Below are positions 50,364 to 57,568 of a stretch of DNA of 64,000 bases, piece by piece (the first letter of the stretch is position 1; each line of letters begins with the position of its first letter). The stretch lies in NCBI RefSeq assembly GCF_001542905.1, contig NZ_LOAJ01000001.1:1798001-1862000 (forward strand). Direction: 5' to 3'. This stretch comes from Halorubrum aethiopicum. GTDB taxonomy: Archaea; Halobacteriota; Halobacteria; Halobacteriales; Haloferacaceae. The notes under the pieces are model-generated. The model did no database searches. It was not told the origin of the DNA and was given only the letters and a program-made list of their open reading frames with translations. The position numbers and the translations under genes are program-made.

Positions 50364-51401
50364 ATGCTCCGTGATGGGGAGGTGTTCAGAGACGATCACC
50401 TGCCCGACCCGATCGTCGGCCGGAATCGACACATGAACGAGGTGACGGACGCCCTCGCACCGATTGAGGAGGGTTTTCGCGCCGAGAACGTCTTCCTGTT
50501 CGGGCCCTCCGGCGTCGGGAAAACGACCGTCGCGAAGGCGGCCGTCCGCGAACTTCGGCGTGAAGTCCTCGAGGTTCCCTACGCCTACGTGAATTGCTGG
50601 CGAGATCACACCAGAAACAGGATCCTCGACCAGATCGCACGCGGACTGGTCGGCGCAACGCTCCCCCGATCCTCGTCGACCAGCCGGCTTATCGACCTGA
50701 TCGAGAGCAACCTCCACGGGCCGGGCGTCGTCATCCTCGACGAGGCCGACCAGCTCCGCGGCACCGAGGTGCTCTACGATCTCCACGAGATACACGGGCT
50801 CTCGTGGATCGGCATCGCGAACCGGGAGATCGACCTCTTCGCCGACCTCGACGACCGGATCACCTCGCGGATCAGCGTCGCCTACCGCGTCCGGTTCGAC
50901 ACCTACGGCACGGACACGATCACGGAGATCCTCTCTCGACGAGCTCGGGATGGGCTCGGTCCGGGGGCCGTCAGCGATGACGTGCTCGCGCGGATCGCGC
51001 GCCTCTCCGAAGGAGACGCGCGCCAGGCGATCACGGCGCTCCGAGTCGCCGTGCGGATGGCGAGCCAAGAAGGGCTCGCCGCGATCCCTGAACGCCTCGT
51101 CGAGGACGCGGTCCGTAACGCCGAGCACGAAGTGCGACAGAAGACGATCTCGAAGCTGAACACACACCAGCGTGCGCTCCACGAGGTTCTCGTCGAGGCG
51201 GAGGGCGGGCTCATTCAGAAGGACCTCTACGCTCGGTACGAGGAGCGCCACGACGACCCCGTGACGTTGCGGTATCTCCGGGAGAATCACCTGCCGAAAC
51301 TGGAGCACTACAATCTGATCGAGGTCGAGTGGGACAGGGGGACGAAGCGGTACTCTCTCGTCGGCGTTGACGAACCGGAATCGCGCCCCGAACAGCTCTA
51401 A
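50364..51401 (+). CDS. Orc1/Cdc6 family replication initiator
   Basis: 345 residues from ATG 50364; the frame opens earlier across the repeat region but that part is not protein-like. AAA+ features: Walker A GPSGVGKTT at about 48-56, Walker B VVILDEADQL at about 122-131, sensor 1 IGIANREIDLF, sensor 2 EGDARQAITALRVA. A C-terminal winged helix follows (about 272-335). The initiator-specific DIVGR-like start PDPIVGRNRHMNEV is present. This is a plasmid-type paralogue near a toxin-antitoxin pair, probably serving an integrated replicon. Confidence 0.9.
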   Translation: MLRDGEVFRDDHLPDPIVGRNRHMNEVTDALAPIEEGFRAENVFLFGPSGVGKTTVAKAAVRELRREVLEVPYAYVNCWRDHTRNRILDQIARGLVGATLPRSSSTSRLIDLIESNLHGPGVVILDEADQLRGTEVLYDLHEIHGLSWIGIANREIDLFADLDDRITSRISVAYRVRFDTYGTDTITEILSRRARDGLGPGAVSDDVLARIARLSEGDARQAITALRVAVRMASQEGLAAIPERLVEDAVRNAEHEVRQKTISKLNTHQRALHEVLVEAEGGLIQKDLYARYEERHDDPVTLRYLRENHLPKLEHYNLIEVEWDRGTKRYSLVGVDEPESRPEQL

Positions 51402-51406
51402 ATCTC

Positions 51407-51470
51407 GGCTCTGTTGAAATCCTATTCGTCGGACATATTCTCGTCGGAAACAGCAGTTCGCCGAAGACTA
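51407..51470. repeat. Consensus copy of the dispersed IS-end-like repeat
   Basis: GGCTCTGTTGAAATCCTATT, then CGTCGGACATATTCTCGTCG and GAAACAGCAG. The first 16 bases are the exact complement of GGATTTCAACAGAGCC at 52961. Together with the inverted copy at 52221 it brackets the lipoprotein gene. Confidence 0.5.
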
Positions 51471-51581
51471 CATGCTACTCACCGAGGGTTCCACCAATCC
51501 GAGAAGATGTTTCGCCGGCCGTGCGAGATGTAAAGCGTGTGTCCCGTATCTCCACTGAAAACGGCGAACCGTGGGCAGGAC

Positions 51582-52013
51582 TTACGTCTCAGCACACGGG
51601 GTCTCGAACCGGAGGTACTGACCACCCTCCTCGATTCGGACGGTCAGTTGTAGGCACTGTGACTCCGGCGGGTCAGACTCGGTGTATCTGATGTGGTGTG
51701 TTTCGCCGTCGTCGACCGTCACTGAGACAGCGGTAGCTCGCTGTGTACCGACGGGTGCGGAGATCGTGTGACTGTTCCACGGCGGCACGGCATCGGATTC
51801 CGGCGGAGCAACGTTGTACGTCTCCGAAAACAACTCTCGTTCTGAACGAGTGATTCGAATATCGAATCTCCGTCGTGTTTCACTGGCATTTCGCAACCGT
51901 AATTGGTCGGGAGTGAACGGCACTGACTCCGAGGCATTCAAAATACAGCCGCTTCCGCCAGCCAACACAGCCACGAGGCCGCCGAGGAAGACACGGCGTG
52001 CTGGAAGGCTCAT
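51582..52013 (-). CDS. Tat-exported lipoprotein of unknown function (143 aa)
   Basis: MSLPARRVFLGGLVAVLAGG, then SGC: a twin-arginine signal with a lipobox Cys at about 23. The ~110-residue mature part is a single beta-sandwich-like domain (LRLRNASETRRRFDIRITRS, ..SVTVDDGETHHIRY) with two further Cys near the end. Many such lipoproteins sit on haloarchaeal membranes. Neighbouring IS-end-like repeats bracket the gene, so it may have been carried as cargo. Confidence 0.75.
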   Translation of the reverse strand: MSLPARRVFLGGLVAVLAGGSGCILNASESVPFTPDQLRLRNASETRRRFDIRITRSERELFSETYNVAPPESDAVPPWNSHTISAPVGTQRATAVSVTVDDGETHHIRYTESDPPESQCLQLTVRIEEGGQYLRFETPCAET

Positions 52014-52220
52014 GGTTGAGATCTCCGTTTGTGTACTGTAAAACCATACTACTCGTTCATATCTCGCAGATCATAGTTCATCCAATGGGACTGACGGCTC
52101 TGGTGAAACACCCATTTCTGGAGGTGAGAAGAGCTGAATCAGACGACCGTCGAACCCCGATTCCTGATCGATGGCGGGAGTGTACTGACCGGAGCCCGTT
52201 CAAAACGTATTACCTGCTAA

Positions 52221-52270
52221 AGATTTCAACAGAGCCTATCTCTCATATATTCTCGTCTGAAACATCCGAT
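52221..52270. repeat. Inverted consensus copy of the dispersed repeat
   Basis: AGATTTCAACAGAGCC, then TATCTCTCATATATTCTCGT and CTGAAACA. Fifteen of 16 bases match the core; the 3' flank again reads TATTCTCGTC(T/G)GAAACA, like 51407. The stretch 52014-52220 holds no gene. Confidence 0.5.
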
Positions 52271-52328
52271 AGACGAAGCGTGCGTATTGATTGCCTTCGC
52301 AAGGATGGGTGTCGAGAGCGATCTAGAA

Positions 52329-52841
52329 TTACTCGCTGCGGCCGGTATCCAATCCGTGCCGTTCCAAAAGTTGCGGAACGCTTTCAGGATCTAACTCGAA
52401 GTCATATCGAGCGTGTAGTTCTGCCAGTTGTTCAACGGCTTCTCCGTCTGGTTCGCCGCTTTCGGGAAGAATTGTATCTGTTTCTGCGAAGTACCAAGCG
52501 AACTCTCCTGGGGTAATGATCTCCAGAAATCGGAGCTGTTCAGGGCCCGGATTCCAAAACGTGTGCCAAACACCGCGCTCTTTCACAGCTGCCTCACCAG
52601 CTTCGACTATCGACACTTCGTCTTCTTCTTGGACACCCATTCGCCCTTGAAGGATGTATGAGATCTCATCTTCGTTGTTGTGCCGGTGTAACGGAGCAGC
52701 GAGTTTCTCCGGTGGTAACGTGTGTTCGACGACAGCCACATCGTTATCACCGTCTCCCGGAGCGACTTTGAGTTCAGCCCCGAGATTACGATCAAGACCG
52801 ACAGAGACCGAATACTTCCCGTGTTGAGTTCGATCGGACAT
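52329..52841 (-). CDS. Cupin domain protein
   Basis: 170 residues from ATG 52841; an alternative ATG is 14 codons upstream. The first cupin motif is LHRHNNEDEISYILQGRMGV and the second GVWHTFWNPGPEQLRFLEII, so the metal-binding His/Glu set of a mono-cupin is present. The relatives I know are annotated quercetin 2,3-dioxygenase-like, but the substrate is open. The C-terminal ~50 residues form a helical tail not seen in the minimal fold. Confidence 0.8.
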   Translation of the reverse strand: MSDRTQHGKYSVSVGLDRNLGAELKVAPGDGDNDVAVVEHTLPPEKLAAPLHRHNNEDEISYILQGRMGVQEEDEVSIVEAGEAAVKERGVWHTFWNPGPEQLRFLEIITPGEFAWYFAETDTILPESGEPDGEAVEQLAELHARYDFELDPESVPQLLERHGLDTGRSE

Positions 52842-52960
52842 CCGACTGAGTACACCCACAGATGAAATGTTAGGGACCAACAATAACGGTCCGGATGTGT
52901 TGATAACGATATGCTTACCCTGTATTGACCACAGCCGGGACAGAATGTCTCATCTATTGA

Positions 52961-53015
52961 GGATTTCAACAGAGCCGATGAGGCGGCTCTAGTGAACGAA
53001 CGGTCTGCTGAATAC
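52961..53015. repeat. Compact pair of IS-end-like words
   Basis: GGATTTCAACAGAGCC (consensus) is followed within 35 bases by TCTGCTGAATACAG. The same two words occur at 38124-38180 and, inverted, at 44480-44530. The short spacing suggests a MITE-like relic. Confidence 0.45.
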
Positions 53016-53053
53016 AGAAGAGATATTCCGCAACGTAGGATACGCCGATAGTA

Positions 53054-53668
53054 TCACTCGGCTGCGGTGGTACATTCGGAACGGCAGAGGACGCTTTTAA
53101 ACGTTCGGTCAGGGAGGGAATGAGTTCGTGTCTCTATGATCGTGAAGCTATTCGATTCGACATAGGTCTCTGCCGTATCTTCGTCGAGATGATACTCGGT
53201 GACCGAGTCGTCCCATCGGTCTTGGGTGTCTTCTCCGTCACCGAGTTTGAAACCGACGTGGAGAACACCTCCCTGCGTGAGTACACGCCGAAACTCACGA
53301 AGGGCGGCCTCCATCTCGACAGGGGGAAGAAAGTAGATCGAGGCCGGGCACCAGACGCCGTCGAAACGGTCTGTATCGAACGCAAGGTGGCGAATGTCCA
53401 TCTGTTGGTAGATACCCGGGCGAGTTCGACGGGCACGCTCGATCATCGGCCTTGAGATGTCGATGCCGATCGGATCGTAGCCGTTCGTGTGGAAGTATTC
53501 GGTATCTCGTCCGGGGCCGCAGCCGGCGTCGAGGATCGCTCCGCCGTTGAGTTCTGCTTCGAAGGCCTCCAGCAGGCTTCGGAAAGCGTCGGGGAGTTCG
53601 TCGAGTCTATTTGCCTCGTCAAATTCCTCCGCGTGGTTCCCGAAGAATTCGCTGGGCTCCAGCACCAT
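53054..53668 (-). CDS. Class I SAM-dependent methyltransferase
   Basis: 204 residues from ATG 53668; an in-frame ATG lies seven codons upstream. Motif I ILDAGCGPGRDTEYF, the acidic loop GIDISRPMIERARR, DIRHLAFDTDRFDGVWC and the late motif LTQGGVLHVGFKLGDGED define a class I methyltransferase of the small-molecule (UbiE/BioC) type. Substrate unknown. Stand-alone gene. Confidence 0.85.
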   Translation of the reverse strand: MVLEPSEFFGNHAEEFDEANRLDELPDAFRSLLEAFEAELNGGAILDAGCGPGRDTEYFHTNGYDPIGIDISRPMIERARRTRPGIYQQMDIRHLAFDTDRFDGVWCPASIYFLPPVEMEAALREFRRVLTQGGVLHVGFKLGDGEDTQDRWDDSVTEYHLDEDTAETYVESNSFTIIETRTHSLPDRTFKSVLCRSECTTAAE

Positions 53669-53727
53669 CACTGACAGAGGTGTTCTCAAACTACCTGGTT
53701 TAGTGTTTTCGTGCTATCGATCGAAAC

Positions 53728-53813
53728 ACCATCCGGAACACCGTCCGGAACTCGGATAACTCGGTGACGGCTCGTACTTCTCACCCGTTCGGAACCGATC
53801 GGAACCCCGCGGG
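53728..53813. repeat. Second origin-box-like repeat cluster
   Basis: ACCATCCGGAACACCGTCCG plus GAACTCGG (53728-53755), then CGTTCGGAACCGATCGGAAC plus CCCGCGGG (53786-53813). The second shares GGAACCGATCGGAAC with the site upstream of the Orc1/Cdc6 gene 3.5 kb away, again followed by a G-rich stretch. Either a second arm of the origin or operator copies. Confidence 0.45.
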
Positions 53814-53848
53814 TCAGGCTAAACCGGCACCGACGACCAGCGCTCGGT

Positions 53849-54169
53849 ATGGCTTCGAAGCAACCGACACACGGCAGCAGCGCTCGGACGAAGGAGTTCG
53901 ATATCGACCTCGCCGCGGAGGGGAGCGGCCGCCACCGAGGGCCTAATTACGTGCTCGCGGAGGTCAGCGTCGACGCGAACTTCACGCTCCGCATCGAGAT
54001 CGAGGCGGCGAACCAGTACGACTGGCAGCTCGACGCGCGATTCGTCGACGGCTCGCTGGAGGTCGGCGACGTCTTCTGTGAGGGTGACAGCGTTCCCGAC
54101 GACATGGTCCCGAGCTGGGTCGAACGCGTCGTCGGCGTGGTCGGGAGACGGCTCGCCGGGGGTCGATGA
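53849..54169 (+). CDS. Unknown small protein before the methylase remnant (106 aa)
   Basis: Polar start (MASKQPTHGSSARTKEFDID), then a strand-rich core (VLAEVSVDANFTLRIEIEAA, YDWQLDARFVDGSLEVGDVF) and a C-terminal helix. The stop overlaps the methylase start (ATGATG). GC-rich like viral and plasmid genes here. No family recognised. Confidence 0.6.
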   Translation: MASKQPTHGSSARTKEFDIDLAAEGSGRHRGPNYVLAEVSVDANFTLRIEIEAANQYDWQLDARFVDGSLEVGDVFCEGDSVPDDMVPSWVERVVGVVGRRLAGGR

Positions 54170-54717
54170 TGCCCGACGCCGTCTTTCCCTACCCGGGCGG
54201 GAAGAGCCGCTTCGCGTCGTGGATCCTCGAGCAGGTTCCCGAACATGTCTGCTTCGTGGAAGTGTTCGGGGGCGCGGCCGGCGTCCTCGCGAACAAGGAC
54301 CCGGACACGAGCGACGTCGAGGTGTACAACGACCGCGACGGCGATCTGGTCCAGTTCTTCGAGGTCCTCCGCGATCGCTCCGAGGAGCTGATCGAGTGGC
54401 TCGACCGGACGCCGTACTCGCGCGAGCTCCACGACGAGTGGGCGCACAAGTTCTTCCACGGCTACCGGCCGAGCGACCCGATCGAGCGTGCCGGCCAGTT
54501 CTTCTACCTCCGGTATACGCAGTGGGGCGGGAAGTACGACGGGTTCGCGGGGTTGGAGGGCGACTGGATCTGCTCGTACGAGGACCTGCCAGAGTGCTTC
54601 GAGGACGTGTACGTGCTCGACCGCGACGAGAAGCGGTTCATCAACAGCGGAAAGCGCGGGTCGGCGAAGGACGCGAAAGAGCGGCTCGTGATGAACTTCG
54701 ATCCGGAGAAAGTCTAA
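54166..54717 (+). pseudogene. D12-class DNA adenine methylase with internal deletion
   Basis: 183 residues with an intact reading frame. The N-terminal part is clear: FPYPGGKSRFASWILEQVPE (motif X), FVEVFGGAAGV (motif I) and VEVYNDRDGDLVQFFEVLRD, ending at FFYLRYTQWGGKYDGFAG. The text then jumps to LEGDWICSYEDLPECFEDVY, which is normally near the C-terminus, and ends RERLVMNFDPE-like (AKERLVMNFDPEKV). The whole middle with the catalytic DPPY motif is missing, and the family length is ~260-300. The protein may fold but should not methylate. Overlaps the preceding gene. Confidence 0.65.
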
Positions 54718-54782
54718 TGAAAATGAACGAACTCACAGGGTAGTAACGCCACCTTCAATTCTATGATCGTCGATGAAACGGC

Positions 54783-55367
54783 CTAATCCCTGATTCGAGC
54801 GAGTGCGTGTCTCCAAATGGCGCGCAAACTGTCAATAAATCCATATCCTAGGTCAGAAGTGTCTACATCATAGGTTTTCCTTTCGTCAGTAGTTGTTCCC
54901 TCATCGGTGATTTTCTTTCCGTTCCCACTGGATTTCGTCGTTTCAAGTTCAGTCCGCAGCCGACGGACGCGCCTCCGTTGAGGTCCCCGGTAATCAGTCA
55001 GGTACTGAACCAACTCCCTACGAGTCTGTTCACTTAGACGGGCCGGTACGCCGTTGTGATTAAATGCCTTGTAAACATTGGCGCTCATACCTTTTGTTTC
55101 TGTAGAATTGCTTGTCGAAACTAAATTGACATCATACATTGCCCAAACAAGTTTTGTCGGTACCGTATCAGCATCACCATATCCATTATCCTTGAAGATG
55201 CGAGCAGCTAAGTCAGAAACTTGAAGCGTAATTGGCGCACCTGCTCCCACGTTTGCCTGTATATAGTATCCATTCTTGTCTGAATTTGGCACATACCGGC
55301 GTAGTGTTGGCACAACGATAGAGAAATTATCTAGAAATATATTCTTACTGGAAACATAATACGACAT
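54783..55367 (-). CDS. Unknown AT-rich orphan protein (194 aa)
   Basis: ATG 55367 (MSYYVSSKNIFLDNFSIVVP) is preferred; an ATG at 55490 would overlap the next gene by 40 bases and adds Ser-rich, unlikely sequence. The middle (ITLQVSDLAARIFKDNGYGD, ADTVPTKLVWAMYD) looks like a small HTH-type domain, and the C-terminal third is basic (RRRVRRLRTELETTKSSGNG). It is the lowest-GC gene in this part of the window. Function unknown. Confidence 0.55.
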   Translation of the reverse strand: MSYYVSSKNIFLDNFSIVVPTLRRYVPNSDKNGYYIQANVGAGAPITLQVSDLAARIFKDNGYGDADTVPTKLVWAMYDVNLVSTSNSTETKGMSANVYKAFNHNGVPARLSEQTRRELVQYLTDYRGPQRRRVRRLRTELETTKSSGNGKKITDEGTTTDERKTYDVDTSDLGYGFIDSLRAIWRHALARIRD

Positions 55368-55449
55368 AACAGAATTCGGCAATGTCGACGAACAAGTCGA
55401 ATTTGTGGATAAACTAATATGAGACAAGATCGAAGTCAGAGATCGCTGC

Positions 55450-55785
55450 TCAAACTTCTTCGGTGAAGATTTCCAGTTCAGACCTGTCATATCCGTACTT
55501 CTCCATTACCTGCTCGATCTTCCGAACGCAGTCGTTCGCGGAGAAGTTGGTTTCAAGGTACAGATCGGTATCTGGAATCCGTCGAGGCGCAACCAGGTCT
55601 GACTGCCGTCCTTTCTCCACGAAGTAGCTCCGCGTCCAACCTTCGATCTCGGTGATCCGCCCGTGGTCGTCGGTGTCGCGAAGGATCTCCGCGACGGCCA
55701 TCGTGAGTGCGTCCGCCCAGCTGTCGACGTCGCAGTCAGAGGCTAAGAATATCTGATAAAGCTTTTCTCGATACTCGCTTCGCAT
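55450..55785 (-). CDS. Unknown helical protein (111 aa)
   Basis: MRSEYREKLYQIFLASDCDV, then a middle RSYFVEKGRQSDLVAPRRIP and an acidic end. It is followed by the AT-rich orphan on the same strand. No recognised family. It is the last accessory-looking gene before the conserved chromosomal part. Confidence 0.55.
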   Translation of the reverse strand: MRSEYREKLYQIFLASDCDVDSWADALTMAVAEILRDTDDHGRITEIEGWTRSYFVEKGRQSDLVAPRRIPDTDLYLETNFSANDCVRKIEQVMEKYGYDRSELEIFTEEV

Positions 55786-56016
55786 GGTAATATTTGGAAC
55801 TTCGAATGATAAAATGTATCGTTGTATGAAGTTCGCGTCCGCCGTTCGAGGCTTCGCGGGTCGGGCGGGACCGCTCGTCGGGGTAACCGCGACGCACGCC
55901 GACGGACCATCGACTCGTCGAGGCGGACGTCGCGACCCGTCGGATCGACGGGTCCGTCGAACGAACGACCGTCTCGAGATACGAGCCTACAAGTCGGTCG
56001 CGACGGGAACTCCTCC

Positions 56017-56760
56017 ATGGCACGCGTCACGGTCTGGAACGAGTTCCGTCACGAGCGCGAGAGCGACGACGTCGCGGAGGTCTACCCCGACGGGATCCAC
56101 GCGGTTCTCGCCGAAGTGTTCGAGGCGGCCGGCCACGAGGTCCGGACCGCCACCCTGGACGAGGGCCCGGACCACGGGCTCACGGAGACGGTCCTCGACG
56201 ACACCGACGTGCTCACGTGGTGGGGCCACGCCGCCCACGACGAGGTCCGCGACGAGGTCGTCGACCGCGTTCACGAGCGCGTCCTCGACGGGATGGGACT
56301 CCTCGTGCTCCATTCGGCGCACCACTCGAAGATCTTCAAGCGACTGATGGGCACGAGCTGCTCGCTCAAGTGGCGCGAGGCGGCCGAGACGGAGCGGCTG
56401 TGGACGGTCGAGCCCGGTCACCCGATCGCCGACGGGATCGGCGAGTACGTCGAACTCGAGGAGACGGAGATGTACGGCGAGCGGTTCGACATCCCGCAGC
56501 CCGATTCGCTCGTGTTCACGTCCTGGTTCGCCGGCGGCGAGGTGTTCCGCTCCGGCTGCTGTTACCGGCGCGGGAACGGTCGGGTGTTCTACTTCCGGCC
56601 GGGCCACGAGACGTACCCGATCTACCACGACGACGACGTTCGGCAGGTGCTCCGGAACGCGGTCGAGTGGGCGGCCCCGGGCGACGGACCGACGCCCGAG
56701 TTCGGGAACGCCGACCCGATCGAGGAGATCGACACGAGCGACGACCGCACGGTCCACTGA
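56017..56760 (+). CDS. ThuA-like protein (class I glutamine-amidotransferase-like fold)
   Basis: 247 residues from ATG 56017; the longer upstream frame is arginine-rich and non-coding. [56 protein letters not shown] and [20 protein letters not shown] are the standard blocks of the ThuA trehalose-utilisation family, common in haloarchaea. The biochemical role is not established. Strongly GC-rich, so it belongs to the chromosomal core. Confidence 0.88.
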   Translation: MARVTVWNEFRHERESDDVAEVYPDGIHAVLAEVFEAAGHEVRTATLDEGPDHGLTETVLDDTDVLTWWGHAAHDEVRDEVVDRVHERVLDGMGLLVLHSAHHSKIFKRLMGTSCSLKWREAAETERLWTVEPGHPIADGIGEYVELEETEMYGERFDIPQPDSLVFTSWFAGGEVFRSGCCYRRGNGRVFYFRPGHETYPIYHDDDVRQVLRNAVEWAAPGDGPTPEFGNADPIEEIDTSDDRTVH

Positions 56761-56815
56761 CCGCGTCGTCCCGTCCACTGACGCGCCGCACCGACGGGTC
56801 CCGTCGGTCGAACCC

Positions 56816-57484
56816 TCACGGCACCTCGCGCAGATCCATGAACGCGGCCATCACGGCGGACTCCGCCTTCCGGAGGTGTTCCGAGGCGGTGCTGGCGGAG
56901 GCGTCGATCCGCTCTGCCACCTCCTCCACGGTCGCCTCCCGCGGGGACTCGTAGTACCCGCTCTCGACTGCGGCCGCCAGCGCGTCGAACTGCCGGTCGG
57001 TCAGCCCCGGATCGAAGAGGTCCTGTCGCCAGTCGTACTCGCCGATCCGGAGCACGGTGGTCTCGATCCGCTCCGGGAGCCCCGCGAGCGCGTCGCGCAA
57101 CGGTCCGCCGTTCCCGATGACGGTCAGGCGCGCGACCCCGTTCGGCCGGAAGTCTATCGGCGGGACGACGACGACGCCGGTCCGCTGGAACGGGTCGAAG
57201 GTCGCCTCGTCGACCGCGTCGCGTCGCTGCGTGAGAAAGACGTAGTGGCCGCTCTCGTCGATCCGCGTGACCTCGAACTCCCGGATCCGGTCGACGGATC
57301 GGAGCGCGTCGGTGTACACGTCGATGTCGCCCTCCACGTAGAACAGGAAGGTGTCGTCGGGTTCGTCGAGGACCGTCCCGTGGAGGAGCACGTCCCGATC
57401 GACCGCGTCCGACTCGTCGATGAGCCGATGTATCGGATGGATGAGGTCCGGCGGGTACCGGAGTTCGACCCGGAGGTACTTCAC
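56816..57484 (-). CDS. HTH-bat (bacterio-opsin activator-like) regulator
   Basis: 222 residues from GTG 57484. The N-terminal ~150 form the haloarchaeal sensor-like domain seen in single-domain Bat paralogues (FLFYVEGDIDVYTDALRSVD, GVVVVPPIDFRPNGVARLTV). The C-terminal HTH_10 domain is clear: DPGLTDRQFDALAAAVESGY, YESPREATVEEVAERIDASA, STASEHLRKAESAVM. A TATA box 24-32 bases upstream fits a leaderless transcript. Target unknown; it is divergent from the NuoCD gene. Confidence 0.88.
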   Translation of the reverse strand: MKYLRVELRYPPDLIHPIHRLIDESDAVDRDVLLHGTVLDEPDDTFLFYVEGDIDVYTDALRSVDRIREFEVTRIDESGHYVFLTQRRDAVDEATFDPFQRTGVVVVPPIDFRPNGVARLTVIGNGGPLRDALAGLPERIETTVLRIGEYDWRQDLFDPGLTDRQFDALAAAVESGYYESPREATVEEVAERIDASASTASEHLRKAESAVMAAFMDLREVP

Positions 57485-57507
57485 GTCGGCCAGTGACGAC
57501 GGCTCAC

Positions 57508-57518
57508 TTATAAAAACC
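57508..57518 (-). promoter_or_regulatory. TATA box of the HTH-bat gene
   Basis: TTTTTATAAG on the minus strand, about 28 bases before GTG 57484. Confidence 0.5.
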
Positions 57519-57568
57519 CGTCCCAATCCGGCAGAAGCGTCGGGGCCTCCGGTCGCGTTCCTTCGAAC

